This document shows, one piece after another, positions 12,001 through 24,395 of a stretch of 64,000 bases of DNA (within the stretch, counting starts at the first letter, position 1; each line of letters begins with the position of its first letter). Made by a program: the position numbers and the translations under genes. The notes under the pieces are model-generated. The model was not told the origin of the DNA and searched no databases. It saw only the letters and a program-made list of their open reading frames with translations. The stretch comes from Siderastrea radians (lineage: Eukaryota; Cnidaria; Anthozoa; Scleractinia; Rhizangiidae): positions 2,546,881 through 2,610,880 of the forward strand of contig OZ024887.1 in NCBI GenBank assembly GCA_964017195.1. Direction: 5' to 3'.

Positions 12001-12966
12001 CAGTTAGAAAAATCATGACACGTTTGATTACGCAAGGTTGTTGCCTAACAGGAGCCCAGTAGCCTGGGGCACCCAAGGAATAGCTCTGGGCGCCTACATC
12101 TTAGCTGTAGCACCTAACATTTGACAGGCTGGGCTCCTAACTTATCAGCTTCTGGCTTTGTGGGCTCCTTCAAATTCTCTTTAGGCAGCAGCCTTGGATT
12201 TGCCATCATAAGTACAGTGACACCCCCAAAATATAATACCACTGAGCCACAAAAATGATGTCATCACCTGACAACCGTCAATTATTTGCCGATTCCTTCA
12301 TACTGGACTTCCCCAGGAACCTCCTACCTATTACTTCTATTATATTGCCTGTTACTGTTATCATACACTGTATCTACAGGGTGGTCTAAAGGTGGGGCTC
12401 CCATGCACTTTAATACTATATCAGTGCTTGTCATATATGTACAAAGCTAATACCTACAACATTGAACTAAGCTATCTGGAACCTCTGTCTCAAAATGACA
12501 TCTGGGTTTCCTTGGGTACCGCAGCACTCTAAGTTACTAAGTGCAAAACACCCACAATCTTTAACAATCTCTCTAAAAACCTTGAGGGTCAATTGCTTGA
12601 ACAAAACTTGTTTGTTTAAACAACGTTCAGACAGAATTTAAGTAAGCTATGGACTAAATTAATTTAAGAAGGTTTGCTGCAATTGGAGCAGGTTGTCAGA
12701 CTCTGTATAGATGTGACCCAAGTGGTCTACCGCTAATCCAAGTTCTAATAATACAGTTTTAACCTACTTAGAATTCAGTTTATGAAGAGGCCAAACTTAG
12801 CCTTTGATTAAGCAATCTGCCTTAAGCATTTTAGGCCCTGTCCATCATCCATGCTAATCCGCACAAATCTGAAAGTGTGTCTTCTTTTTTATCCATTTTG
12901 GCCTTCTGTCCATACTACAACAGCATTTTTTGTTACTGAAAATCAACCCATAATAATAATAATAAC

Positions 12967-13002
<36 letters not shown>

Positions 13003-16000
13003 TTAATTGACCACCCTCTGAGAGGGGCTTTTCAGGGTCAATGAAAGAAATTATCCAAATAAACAAAATAGCTTTAAGAACCCCAACTGGCAGGAGGCAA
13101 ACCAGCTGGCTATTTACAAGCGTGACCTAGGAGTTAGGAGCTCCAGCTAGTGCTCAGAATGGGACTTGAACCCGGGACTCTGGATTTCAAGTCCGGCGCC
13201 CAGAGTACAAAAATTTGAAAATGCTGTCTTCGCATTTGCAAAAAATGGACTATGCTTATTGCTGCTGTTTAACGTGTCTCAATGAGCTCAATAACGTCAC
13301 ACGCCACAATGGTACTGGACAAGACCTGGTACAATCACTGTGTGGTGGGCCAATTTTTGGTCATCCCGGAGGAGTGACAGGAGAATATAAGAATTTCAGA
13401 AATCTGGGCAGTTCAATCAAAATGTTTATCGTTTCTCCTGTGCCATTCATTCTGCTATCAGTGTCGGCCTTTCAAAGCATCAATGCTGACATAGGATTAT
13501 CCACGGACTCAAAAGTTGAAAGGGGATAAAAGGAATAAAGAGGTCTACATACATAAGATATTTCTTTTGTACACGTTTGGTTATGTAATTTAAACTTCAA
13601 ATTAAGTAATTATATCTGCACAAACAAATCTATGTAATATAACTAAACTTGACAAAAAAGTTAAGTTATGTTACATAGATTTGTTATGGAAAGGTCTTAA
13701 AGTTCTGTTATCATATCTTTCAAAACAGGTTTATTTGTACCAAAAAAAAATCCGGATCATAAATCTTAATCACCATGATTCTATTTTCTGCCTCACTAAC
13801 AAATGAAAATACCCAGACAACAAGAATGGCATTTTTTCCTACTAGAACTCTCTAAAGGTGTTTTTACCTTTAAAGTAGTTGTTTATTCAAAAACATCCAC
13901 AGTTTTAATGGCTGCAAGCCGCCAGTGTAACTGTTCTTATGATTATTCTGTCACTAATCTCCAAATTAGGAAATATTCTCGAATAACTTTGGTGAGAAGA
14001 AATGCTCCTAATCTGGTAAACCTTCTAAGGAGTTAGAACCAGCTAAACAAGCAATAATAGAACCAGACAAAGACTGTGAAGTTTTAGCAAGCACACTAAT
14101 GAAAGAATATACTACAAAATGAAACAATATACAATTAGGTCACATAGAATTTTCCCCTGGTGATCAACAAACTAGACAAAATTTCAAACGGAATTTGGCA
14201 ACAAATTATGTCTCATGATTATGGAACAAAGTAACTCTGAAACAGAACTTTCAGTAAAAAACAGAAATATTATAAAAATGACAACAGCAAATGACATGAA
14301 AGCCAACAAAAGTTATGTTTACCATTTCTGAGAAAGCAACTGTTACTTCTGTTTATATCTCACTGCCTCAGCCTTAGGAAAAGTACATGTCAAGTAAACC
14401 AGTGCATAAATGGAAAATGCAATGCACACAAGTCCTAAAATTTAGCCTTAAGAACAAAGGATAGCTTGATGGGCCCATTAGATGCAGCTATATGATAGTT
14501 TCTAAAAAATATCCATTTAAATTCATATAAAGAGCAGTTAAATAGCCTTTTATCTTCTGTCATCCTTCAGAAACTATCAAGTTTCTAGCATATGCATTTC
14601 AACTTCTGTACAGTCATACTTTGTCCTCTACAACCATCAGTTTGAAAGCAAGCAAAAGAATTTGGGGTAAATGCCTTATCAATTTACTAAACAACAATCC
14701 TTATATTAAATAATATTAAATGCTCTGAAAAAGTCTTTGTTGTCTGAACCAACTTGCCTTATCCCAAAACAACAGAGTTTCAAGGGTTTAAAATGTCCTA
14801 ATTTAGATACACGGAGAATTTTACTGAATGCAGGCATTACAACACTTGATCCCTACAGTTTATACAGCTTTGACAAGAGAATATTAAAGATATCTGTAGC
14901 ATTTCTGTCTTTTCAAACTAACGTTTCTATATAAACATGGCAAGTAGATGGAAAACCTCAAAATACACAAAACAGTAATTCAAAAGTTGGACTGACATAC
15001 TGCATAAACAACAACAGATTTTTTACTACGTGGATATTACGGAGCATACCTCTAGTTGTCCTTCATCATCATTCGCTAGTTCGTTCTGTTCTGTGTTGGC
15101 TTTCACTTGCTTGGTGTCGGCGTCTTCATCGCTCTGAAAACAAAAGAATTCTGTCCTAAACCATAGTTCACCATCCACAGCTCAATATAAGCTTAATGAA
15201 CAGGGGGGCTACATGGTATTGTAATTGTTTTACGTATCACTACAAGCACATTTCTAAGATCAATATAATCTTGTCGAGTCAGACAACGAGGAAGAAATCG
15301 AACCGAACTTTCTGGCAATTTGGGAGTAAGCTACAAATCGGGCAAGAGAAAACAAGACTAAGAAACGTTAATAAAATAAAAATAAAAACCGAAAATACGA
15401 CACAAATAAAAAATCCGTCACATGTGTTTACACTTGAAGAACAGATAGATCTCTGTCTGCGGTAACACATTGCGAACACTTAACATTACTTTAGAGAAAG
15501 TTCAATTATCGCATGTGCATTTTGTCCGAATTACATTTTAAGTTTACTAATCGAAGGCTGTACATACAACGGAACGAAAATTCTCACACTGTATGTTTAT
15601 GTAAGCTTGCTAAGATTCATCTAACTGTTGAGAATAAATTAGATTAATGTCATTCAAACATTTGATTTTCACTGTGGAAGCGCCATAGTTCGACTTTCAC
15701 GGTTTAATTTTTCATTTCATTGAAGAAAACGATCGATGTAAAAGTTAAGCTTACATTTAACCAGAGTTAAGCTTACTTTATTTCAAAAAGCCGAATGTAT
15801 CAAAAAAAATTTAAGTCTACGGTAAACTACAGCAACAAGTACAAAAATTCAATACTTATTTTCGTGCCGTAACAATGGAAATTACGAGAAACGACGGCGA
15901 AATTTCCCATCATCTGATATATTTTCGTAAACTTATTAATTTCCACTTTTCTTTAAAAAGCACTAGAGCTGGATTGATTTTAATTTATTGTTTAGATTTG

Positions 16001-16824
16001 CCGATGGCGAACTGCAAATAGAATTATACATCTTTATAGAAATTTATTCGTCCTCAAGATGTTAATTTCCACTAGTCACAACTGAATTTTTGGGACAATA
16101 ATTGAACGGCGAATATGACGTGAATCCAAAAGAACGGATCTTTGTTAACAACAGATGATTTGGTTCAAGAGAATAGCTGTATAACTGCGAAATACCGAGT
16201 TTGTTTCGTAGGAAACCGAATAACAGTGTACATAGTTCGTGACGCCAAAATCCTATCTACCAGGGCCATTCAAACAAATCGCCCCGATAGTTAGCTGTTC
16301 TCTTGGACAACAACACCTCGAAACAGAACCACAGTGAGCAATAGACATTAAATACAAATCATTTAAGAGTTACTCACATCGCCATCTGCACCGGCCGGCA
16401 TAATAACAACCCCTGTAGACCGCCGTTTCTCCCTCAAATGTCTTTTGGCTTGTCTCTTATGCGCGCTATTTTCGCTCTTTCTATCTTTCTTGAGGCTTTT
16501 CTTCGGCGATGTTTCCTCCGGAGCTGCTGCTGCCCCTTCTACAGGGGCTTCATCGTTGGCATTTGTTTCTGCGTCCTCTTTAGCTTTTCGCCTTTCTCTT
16601 CGGTCTCGTCTCGCAGACTCTCGATCGGCACTGCCAACGAGGTCATTCGCGACTCCACTGTCGTCCAAACCTGGATTATTGCGTTCTTTCGCAGGAGATG
16701 GAGTTCCATCTATGCCATCATTATAACGATTAGGCCTCTCTCTTTGCCGCCGTTCATTTCTATCTCGCTTGTATTTAGTCTTGTGAGTTTCAACAGGATA
16801 ACTTTCATCCGAGACGTCCGCCAT
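8972..16824 (-). CDS. Short MYPT (PPP1R12) C-terminal paralogue, seven exons
   Basis: Join, in coding order: 16824-16378, 15133-15050, 11980-11961, 11488-11462, 10918-10891, 9607-9503, 9073-8972. This gives 270 aa, or 261 aa if the symmetric 27 nt exon is skipped. Residues 1-149 are highly charged; residues 131-139 (REKRRSTGV, Thr137) match the second inhibitory ROCK site of vertebrate MYPT1. The last two exons form a coiled coil ending in [20 protein letters not shown], the MYPT leucine zipper that in vertebrates contacts PKG. There are no ankyrin repeats and no PP1-binding motif. The start ATG (16822-16824) has an in-frame TAA upstream. Intron phases equal those of the full MYPT gene upstream, implying duplication of its 3' exons. 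Likely a regulatory small subunit or competitor; function inferred. Confidence 0.8.
9503..9607 (-). CDS. Short MYPT paralogue exon 6 (coiled coil)
   Basis: 105 nt, phase 0 to 0, acceptor CATTTTCAG and donor GTAAGG. It encodes heptads LLEKIDDYETQLEDYKSEL, equivalent to the long-gene coiled-coil exon 31321-31431. Confidence 0.82.
10200..10450 (+). mobile_element. tRNA-derived SINE
   Basis: The head has a tRNA-like A box (TAGCACAGTGGTGAGAG) and B box (GGTTGATTCC, 10252-10261) 45-50 bases apart, followed by a non-tRNA body (GAGAGGTTTTTCTCCGGGTA, then TTTTCTCCTCTCCTC). I recall this sequence type as a dispersed cnidarian repeat. It is not a functional tRNA because it lacks a cloverleaf 3' half. 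Confidence 0.65.
10891..10918 (-). CDS. Short MYPT paralogue exon 5 (28 nt)
   Basis: Acceptor ATTTTTAG and donor GTAAGT on the minus strand. Phase 2 to 0, encoding SNRRIEQKA after a split codon. It matches in phase the 37 nt exon 31521-31557 of the long gene. Confidence 0.65.
11462..11488 (-). CDS. Candidate 27 nt symmetric microexon of the short MYPT paralogue
   Basis: Flanked by GATGCAG and GTAAGG on the minus strand. Phase 2 to 2, encoding WQFETIMH plus split codons. It can be included or skipped without changing frame; skipping joins KG directly to SNRRIEQKA. The long gene has no counterpart. Confidence 0.5.
11961..11980 (-). CDS. Short MYPT paralogue exon 3 (20 nt)
   Basis: GATACTCCTAAAAGTAAAGG between acceptor TTCTTGCAG and donor GTAAGT, phase 0 to 2 (DTPKSKG). 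It has the same phases as the 29 nt exon of the long gene (31686-31714). Confidence 0.65.
12955..13205 (-). mobile_element. tRNA-derived SINE with AAT tail
   Basis: On the minus strand the tRNA-like part (GGACTTGAAATCCAGAG and CCCGGGTTCAAGTCCCA) is followed by a body (CACGCTTGTAAATAGCCAGC, GGGTGGTCAATTAAG) and a TTA/AAT microsatellite tail at 12955-13002. It resembles a SINE type common in coral genomes (recalled, not searched). Confidence 0.7.
15050..15133 (-). CDS. Short MYPT paralogue exon 2
   Basis: 84 nt, phase 0 to 0, acceptor TTTTCAG and donor GTATGC. It encodes SDEDADTKQVKANTEQNELA and an acidic end, parallel to [15 protein letters not shown] of the long MYPT gene (32001-32114). Confidence 0.82.
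16378..16824 (-). CDS. Short MYPT paralogue exon 1 (start codon, ROCK-site motif)
   Basis: 447 nt, 149 codons, from ATG 16824-16822 (MADVSDESYPVETHKTK) to the donor GAT|GTGAGT. The exon is rich in Arg/Lys/Glu (RRDRRERRKAKEDAE) and ends HLREKRRSTGVVIMPAGADGD. It corresponds to the 3' end of MYPT exon 32425-32928, which ends [10 protein letters not shown] and also leaves in phase 0. Confidence 0.82.
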
Positions 16825-17160
16825 TGCTATGACAAGAGAAGCCTTGCTAAGCGATAGCCTTACTTCCTGCGATGGATATTTGGCGAAGAAACCCCTTTTC
16901 TGTGCCCGTTATGTCATCAGGCACAGCAGAAAAACCTAAATTTAGGGCTGCAAACTTTTCCGTTTCAGTTTGGCGAGTAAATGTGGAGGAATTTAGGTTA
17001 CAATGGGGTTAAAATTCTTCAAAACAACCCAAGCAGGCAGCCAGCGTGCATCAAAATTACCCAGAATTTTGTGATTGGGCACAGCGGACATGCGCAGAGA
17101 AACCGTGGCCCATTTCCACCCGCGTTCTGCGATTGGTTGATCTGGAAGACAATATAGCCC
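16825..17160 (-). promoter_or_regulatory. Candidate promoter region of the short MYPT paralogue
   Basis: Directly upstream of the minus-strand ATG, locally richer in CpG than its surroundings. It contains ATTGG boxes (CCAAT on the minus strand) at about 17073 and 17133 and a TGCGCA element (CATGCGCAG, NRF1-like half site) near 17088-17096. No TATA box was seen. No transcript evidence. Confidence 0.35.
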
Positions 17161-18659
17161 GTATAAACCTCAGCAACTGACACACCAAGCATGTAATTGG
17201 ACACCGAGTGGAAATCAAATTCCACCAATAAACACATCTTTAATCGGTCAAAACGTCAATCACGATGCATAGTGCTGGAAATGCTCTAGATATTTTCCCA
17301 TTCTAGGAATAGCGTAACTATAGCCACGTAAAATAAGTCGAAAGGGGCGAATCGGAAACCATTTAGCTGCTCCAAACGAGAATGTCATGGTTTGTGATTT
17401 CATTTGAATACACCGAAGCATGTCGGAGTTAACCCGGATGGCAGTAATTGAATTTGATCCTTTTTGTTTACTTTGAATATAAAATTGTACTGACAGTTGC
17501 CTTGGTGGTATTGTTGTTTGAATCTTTCAACTTACACTTGTGGTAATCAATTTCTGATTTCTGATCGAGTTGTACCTGTTATCAGCTGATAAACAAGTCT
17601 CTTTTAGCATACTTTGACGTTGGTTTTGTGCCCTTAAAAAACTCACAGCGTCTACAAACGGAGAAGGGAACAAATGAAAACAAAATGCTAGAAGAAATGA
17701 TATGCAACACTCTTGACCCCTGTCTGTAAAGAAAGACCGAAAACTGAGGGAAAGTCAACTCAACGACGGACAACTCGTAAATAGACCTTAAAATGTAGAC
17801 AATTACAGCGGTCGAAATGATAAGACATAAACGTTTCTTGTATTACAAGGCCGTTAAATTTGCTGACAGGTCACTTTTCTAGAATGACATTGTCTTGATC
17901 GATGACGTTGATTCGTTTTCGCTGGGCCACCGTCCAATGTCTCATAACTGGCGACCAACCTTTGGATCCATAGGAAAGGTGGTGGCTCATTTAAGATCCT
18001 AAATACTGTGTTTGGCTGAAGAGTTGATTCAGACGGGTTTCATATTGATCGTCCCTTGAGGAGGTGGTCGCATATCAGTGCTCGCGGCAGTTCAACTGGT
18101 CGCAATTCAAATCCGTTAAATTAAAGATAGATAACAAGTACATCTTTTGTCGTCTCGTGATAATACCACTACCATCTTCGAGAAGCTCACGAGTGATCTT
18201 GTGTCCTGCATCTGTAAAATACGAAAGAACCTCGACCATCTTTCCTTAGGATACACATACTAATGCAACCAGTGAATTGCAGTATTACAAAATTGCAGCG
18301 AGCCTTGCTATGTTTTTCCTCGAAGAATAAGACATCTTCTCAATGAAGGTTGAAATGAAGGGATTTTTTTCTCAGTATCTTAGTTGTCAAGTTGTAAAAA
18401 CTGCGTTAGATAAAAGTATTACTGTACTAAGCAATTTTCGTCATCGCAGCAAATGCTTCTAGAGCACACTGAGACTGACAACGAGGAAGAAAATAGCCGA
18501 GGGAATTCTCCAAGTAGCCGTACTGAGTGATCTCAGCTGTAGTCTTTTCCCGTCTTCTTTAACTTCTAAATTTTGCTGACTAGCTCCAGTCGAATCTGGC
18601 ACCTTTGTTTTGTTCGGCTGGCCCTTAACGAATTTTACAAGTATGGCGCTCTATAAAAG

Positions 18660-18690
18660 CATTTTAATTTAATTTAATTTAATTTTTAGA
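18660..18690. repeat. AATTT simple repeat
   Basis: About six units of TTTAA/AATTT in tandem. Confidence 0.8.
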
Positions 18691-20580
18691 TTTTCCACAT
18701 TCACTTTCTCTTATCGGTTTCGTCAACTCCCTTAGTTCGTTGAAGATCTTTCACCTTAGTAGGGGTTCACTGAGGGGGCGTGGGTTTCTGCGAAAACTTG
18801 AAGTTTGCGTCTTCTGGATGGTGGGAAATGCATCTAGAACGGCCAAGAGAGTTAAAAACTTTCAATTGATTCCAACAACAGACCCATCAGTAAATGATAA
18901 AACTACCAGGACCATCATACTTCGCCAACAAATAAACTCATCGCAAAAAATTGCAACATTAACCTTTTTTTTCGTAAAAAGTGTCAGTTTAAAAGTATAC
19001 TCCAGTGAAGGTAAGAGCTCAACGTCAACTCGATCCTTGCAAAACATGTACTCGTATGTCGTCAAAGTTCGTATGAAAACAAGATAAATTGGGAGAAACT
19101 ACTCACCAGCTAAGTATCACATTCATTGTTTTAACCGTAATAAAAAGACTTGCATGGTGGTTTGCCACGGGAGAACGGATTCCTGTCAGCCGGTTGTGAT
19201 AAATTTGCTAAGTTTAGCTCGTTAAATACGAGTTGTCCAAAATTGGCCCGGCCTTAGAGGGAAATATGAAGGTCCTGAAGTTTTGGCTTTCAGTGCCCAG
19301 AGTAGTTGTCTGTTACTTCTCAGTTCTCAGGAGCTTTCCATGTTTTAGTACTAGAAAAGTAACTCTGACATCTAAATATGTCCTAAATCACCCTCGTATA
19401 AAATACTTTAAACACCTTTGAAGTGATAGCGGCTTCATGCAAAATGTTAGTCCTGGGATACTCCTTTTCTTTGCTTTTTGTTCTGTTTGTTTTAGTTGTC
19501 TGGACAACGAAGCACTTCAGTTATGGGTAAGAATTCGTTAAACGAATCTTGTTCGTGCTGAGTTGCATACGTCAGGTCGCTCTTCACAATTCTGAAATAA
19601 CTAAAATAGCTGGAAAGAACGCCCGAGAAAAACATCGTATTCCTCACTGGAGTTTGAACCCATGACCTTCGTGGTCTCTAAGAAAAAACAGACGTCCTTT
19701 CACGGTGCCACTGTGCACCCACGCTACGGAACGTCTAATAAAACTAACAGCTACTGTATCTCCCACGAGATGATTGATGAAAATCGGTGATCAGAAATAA
19801 ATTATCGCGTTGATACATGATGTAGTTTTTTTTCTTGATTTTGATTAGTATCACCAATCGATGATCAATCAATGGCTTTGCACTCTTAAAACTTCCCTTA
19901 TTACATAGCTTGCGAATGGTTGTCATCGGCGGACTAGTGGCAAATCTATACAAACGTGTTCCAAACAATTAGAGGCTCCACCCAGGTCCGAGTAAGGCAT
20001 TCGTTCCTAATTGATTCTCAATTTATTTTAATCAACTAGAAACACTTGTCAGATAAGGATACGTCTAATGATTTGAGCAATGAGTTGGTCGCTGGTCAGA
20101 ATCTCTAGCCAGAACTGGGAAGCACTACATAAAACAAAAAGATCGTCGTTTTCAAGCACCGTCTGAATATAATTTCTGCAAGCCAAAAACGATACCATCG
20201 GAAGGGCACAGGAAAACGGGGGCACTAACTTAAGCACATCAACATAGTTATCCGCAAGAATTCCCACGCCTTTGTGGGTATGTGTTGGATCCCACAGAGG
20301 CCTGCCAGGCCAAACCTTCGATACACCGCTTTGTATTCTGGTATAGCAGCCACTGAAGGCTTTTTTCCGAGACTGGCGTTAGGGCGCAACTCAGTCTCGC
20401 ACCACAGAGGAGGGCAGTTTCCATGGCTAGCCAGTTAGCCTGTAGAGCCTGGTCTTCACTAACCCTGTGCACCATATAGTTAAAGTCCAGATCCCCTCGA
20501 GGTCACTGAAAGCCTTCGAAGCGAGAGCTCTCAAGACAGTCCTTCTCTAGCAGTCTGATCGACCCAGGTGTTTTATACAG

Positions 20581-20732
20581 AATACTTCATGGAAAGTGTG
20601 TGCGTACAGTATTTACGCACGAGTTGGTCAAGCATCGGAAATCGAACGAGTGAGCGCAGCGAACGAGTAAGATTTCTGATACAAACCAACGAGTGCGTAA
20701 ATACTGTACGCATACACTTTCCATGGTGTATT
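20581..20732. mobile_element. Hairpin MITE with about 45 bp arms
   Basis: Left CATGGAAAGTGTGTGCGTAC, then AGTATTTACGCACGAGTTGGT, pairs with its reverse complement on the right (ACCAACGAGTGCGTAAATAC, then TGTACGCATACACTTTCCATG). The centre contains a further palindrome (GAACGAGTGAGCGCAGCGAACGAG region). Confidence 0.7.
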
Positions 20733-21427
20733 ATGTTTATTATATACATACTGAGATTTAAATTCTTGTTTAACGACAAATTGTGTTGTACAGATTCAAG
20801 TCAAAAGCTCATAAAGAGGTAACTTATATAAATGTTGCGACTGCAGACATTTTCTAGTAAATTCAAACTGTTCATCGTTGACGATACTCACCACGGGGTA
20901 GTTCTTTTTTTACTTTTTATTTTTCAGTCCCTCAATACTTTAAACAACTGAAGACATCTTATGCCTGAGGGCTCATAATCCTCTCCGTCTTTACGTCTAA
21001 AAGAGCGAAGAAACTCCCCAAGATACTTGTTTGAATCTGCTGGCTATTTAGTGTGCATTTCTCGCTCGTCGTTCTTGTCGTTTCTCAAAACTTCTTCCGA
21101 CAATTTCACTTCTCGCTTCGCCTTCTCTTTTGTGTTTTTTGCTTACGAGACTTTCCACATAATCCTCAACCGAAGTATCGTGGGCAAGACGTCATCTATT
21201 CTGAATCATGAACTTTTAAGAAAACTCAAACTAATTAACTTTTCTTAAACATTATGCAAGCCCCAGCAGGATTGTTAAGCAGGGCTTGATAGACGGCGAA
21301 CCTCATAAGAAAAGCCAAATAACGTGGCCTACTAACAGATGCATCCTTTGTTTTGCCTGTCTAATGCAATTGTGAAAAATTCCCATTAATGACAAATGAA
21401 TGTAATTAAGTAGAACTTCTGAATTAA

Positions 21428-21762
21428 AGGGACATTGTCACGGGGATTTTTACGTTTTGGGGTGAAAGTGTGCTAAAATTTAAATTAAATGCCTTTTCTC
21501 GTGCACAGAATACTCCTAGAATATCAAGAGAAGGAAATCAAATGATTTTCTCAAAGAAAGAAGAAACCACAGTCAGTTTCTGGCGATTTTTTCCACGAAA
21601 TAAAGGAAAAACTTGAAATCACCACTCTGACGTTTTCAAGTTGCGATCCGCAGCCAAACACACTTAATTATAATCTCAGAGAACTGGTAGAGTAGTTTTA
21701 AACAAAACTCAATGTGCCTCTTAGCTTGTCAAAGTTATCCCAAAAATTGGTGACAGTGTCCC
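21428..21762. mobile_element. TTAA-flanked MITE, family 1
   Basis: The left end AGGGACATTGTCACGG and the right end (reverse complement of GGGACACTGTCACC) are inverted repeats, each flanked by TTAA (21424-21427, 21763-21766). TTAA duplication is typical of piggyBac and Kolobok superfamilies. The interior resembles 26375-26700 (shared AACACACTTA and AGAGTA blocks). Confidence 0.6.
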
Positions 21763-22296
21763 TTAAGTAGCCTGAGAAAACAGCCGACGTCTCGCGAGGT
21801 CGCCATCGCCAATCGAGCCCTCGCAAAACGACGTCTGAGGAAAATTTGTAGCACAGTGAAAAGTTATTTCATGGTATGGAAGAATAGTTCAGAGGCAGAG
21901 ACCGACCTAGAACAACTTTTTTCAGTGTTTTTTTTTTTGCGTTTTGCCTTTAGTTCATTTGCAATGCATTCATTCATAAAACATCGTTGGAGCGGTGGTG
22001 TATTGGTTTGGGTGTTGAACCTTCCATAGGAGGGTCCGAGGTTCATTAGTTCAAGGTCTTTTTTCTGCATCATGTTATGTTATTTCCTTAGACGAGAAAC
22101 TTTACTTCATGTACTCTCTATACTCAGGTGTATAAATGGTCCCCAGCGACAAGCTCCAAGAGACAACCTATGAACGAGGTGGGGGGGGGGGGGGGTTAGT
22201 AACATGCCTACATCTGTAGTTGTTTCCTGCTACATAAAGAAGAGTTAAGCGCCTCCCGTACAAGCCGTTTGTGGCCTTTGTTTACTGACATTTAAG

Positions 22297-22401
22297 TAGC
22301 CTGCGCGCAGACGTCTCCCGGCCATTTCCTTTGCTCCACGCGGAAAAGATACCCTTTTCTGCGTAAAGCAAAGGAAATAGGAGACGTTTGCGCGCAGGCT
22401 A
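22297..22401. mobile_element. Hairpin MITE, TAGCCTGCGCGCAG ends
   Basis: TAGCCTGCGCGCAGACGTCT then CCATTTCCTTTGCT on the left, with the reverse complement on the right; arms are about 40 bp. It is a compact palindromic element of 105 bp. Confidence 0.7.
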
Positions 22402-24354
22402 ACATTCAAGGTGATTCCCTAGAAAAAGAGTCTGCCATAGATTTGTAATGAAACTTGGGAAAAATGTTCAACAAGTTATGTAGATTCTAAAATTGCCGTA
22501 AAAATGGAGTTCACCCTGCTCATTTTATAGTGGCATACTGCTGACGAATACAGTGCTTGAAGGCATTTTCAGGCAATAACCGCGCGAAGCCAATATGCTC
22601 AACTCCAGTGCAGATTGATAGTTCATGTGTAAGTTGACTTGATCATCTGTGTCGTACAAAACATGTCCGAAAAGCTTCAAATTTACTGGACACAAAATAG
22701 ACGGTGACGACGGTAGCTTGTTGTGGGGTGCTCTACCCTGATGGCTATTTCCAAAGGATTTCTTTAAGCTGTGCAAAATCTGATCATAGATTTTTGCCAA
22801 CTTTTTTATTTGGCGATGGGAACACTCTCCTGGTTGAATTTATAAAACAAAAAATGGGGTTTACTGCCCTCGTTTAGGAGAAAACGAGTATTTATTTCTC
22901 TGAACAACTCAGTTTTCGTAGAAAACCTACTAAGTTCCGAACGTGCGCGCGCTAATCACGCACAAAACGGATGCACAGAAAGCCATGCATGCAATTGAAT
23001 AAAATCACCTTAACCTTCTTTACAATTCATAGACATTTCTTAAAAATGTCAAAATCACTGGTTAGAACAATGTTCAAAAAACCATGATAGAAAAATCCAG
23101 TAAATTTAGAGTCAACTTAAATGGCTAAACCTCTCTTTGATATATGGCCATTCATATTCTTCAGCAGTTAGGGGTCAGTCCTGTTAGCAGTATTTCCCCA
23201 CGGCGCTTCTCATTTTCAATAATTTGTTTAAACAAAACTTTGAAATTATAACCCATTTTCAAACACAAGTGCTCGCTCCTCCAATTAAGCCGGGAGCCTA
23301 AAACTTGTTTAAATTTCCCTCAGTTTCCAATCTTCATAGAAAGACTCTACGATTGACTTGAAGGTTGCAAACAGTTTACCGGCAACAGGACAAATATTTT
23401 CAAAGTCGGCAATCGTAATCGATTGGGTCTGCTGGACCAGAGCTACCGTGAAGTAGGATGTCTTTTTTTATGACTAGAGTGGCTTATAGTGAGTACCCAA
23501 AGTCTTTAAGCAACTGAGGAGGAATGTGCTACTTCTGCTTTTCAGGCTAAGTCATCTGGAAATGGTTTTAAAATCCCTCTACTTAGCCCGAATGACTATG
23601 ACATGCAAAATGACGTTTTGGTTTTCAAGATGTTGCATGAACTCAAAGAAGATGGACCAAACATTCTTGTTTGTAGGGGCGACTTCCACCTTAGCATAAA
23701 AAGGTCTCGTTTTTTTTTAAAGCCGGTTAACGCTAATCCAGGGTCTAAAGTTAACAAAGGTTTTAATTCTCTCGTTATCAATGCCTCAAAATCGAATTAA
23801 TTTTGAGCTTACGATGAAAAAACTGAAAAAACTCAGTCTGTAATAAAGGGGTGGGGGGACATAAAAACTCTTGGAAATCTAACTGGATTCAAAGATGACC
23901 ACCCTATATTAGTTAAATGGTAATTTGGTAAACCCAGCCCTAAGAGACCTCTACAGTCTACTAGTATACGTGCAACACTTGCGCCCAAGTTAACGTAGGC
24001 CCAGATTAGCATAAACGTTTTTTTAATCACGGTTTCATACAATTTTCGTTTACATCACTATCCATTTTTACTGCCTTTTAACCTGTTGTCTAATCCCAAA
24101 CTGTAACTTAAAACTGCAATGAAAAAAAACAAATATTGGAATCTTACTGTTTCAACAACGACACCAGCGTTTAGGCACGAAGCAGCGAGAAAAACGAAAT
24201 TGAAATTGCTTTCTGAAATTGATCATAACGGAATCAATAAGACTCAGCTATGAATCACATCAACACCCCAGGAACGTGATGACATTAGGCAATCGCGATG
24301 GAGTCGTCATGATCATCCACACAAACTGGAAATAGGCACCAAAGAGGATTAATT

Positions 24355-24395
24355 AGTAGCAAGAGAGGATACCCCTTTATCCTCTCTTGTTAGTA
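24355..24395. repeat. Short hairpin
   Basis: AGCAAGAGAGGATA is followed after a few bases by TATCCTCTCTTGTT, giving a roughly 13 bp stem. Function unknown. Confidence 0.6.

Larger units (their letters stand above)
9608..15049 (-). other. Introns of the short MYPT paralogue with SINE insertions
   Basis: Intronic DNA (interrupted by the small exons at 10891, 11462 and 11961) holding a tRNA-derived SINE near 10200-10450 and a second SINE with AAT tail at 12955-13205. The stretch 13206-15049 shows no feature I recognise. The intron at 15134-16377 likewise holds nothing recognised. Confidence 0.6.

Noticed and set aside
16438..16857. Plus-strand ORFs opposite the first exon of the short MYPT gene
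   Set aside because: Hydrophobic/Ser-rich antisense shadow; the minus strand has ATG, in-frame upstream stop, donor site and family motif.
20090..20475. Minus-strand ORFs that might be a gene fragment (LLYQNTKRCIEGLAWQAS)
   Set aside because: No start context, no splice-consistent partners and no family recognised; may be a repeat remnant.
23532..23800. Plus-strand open frame (DMQNDVLVFKMLHELKEDGP)
   Set aside because: Looks moderately protein-like but no domain, no exon partners and no conserved motif; left unannotated.
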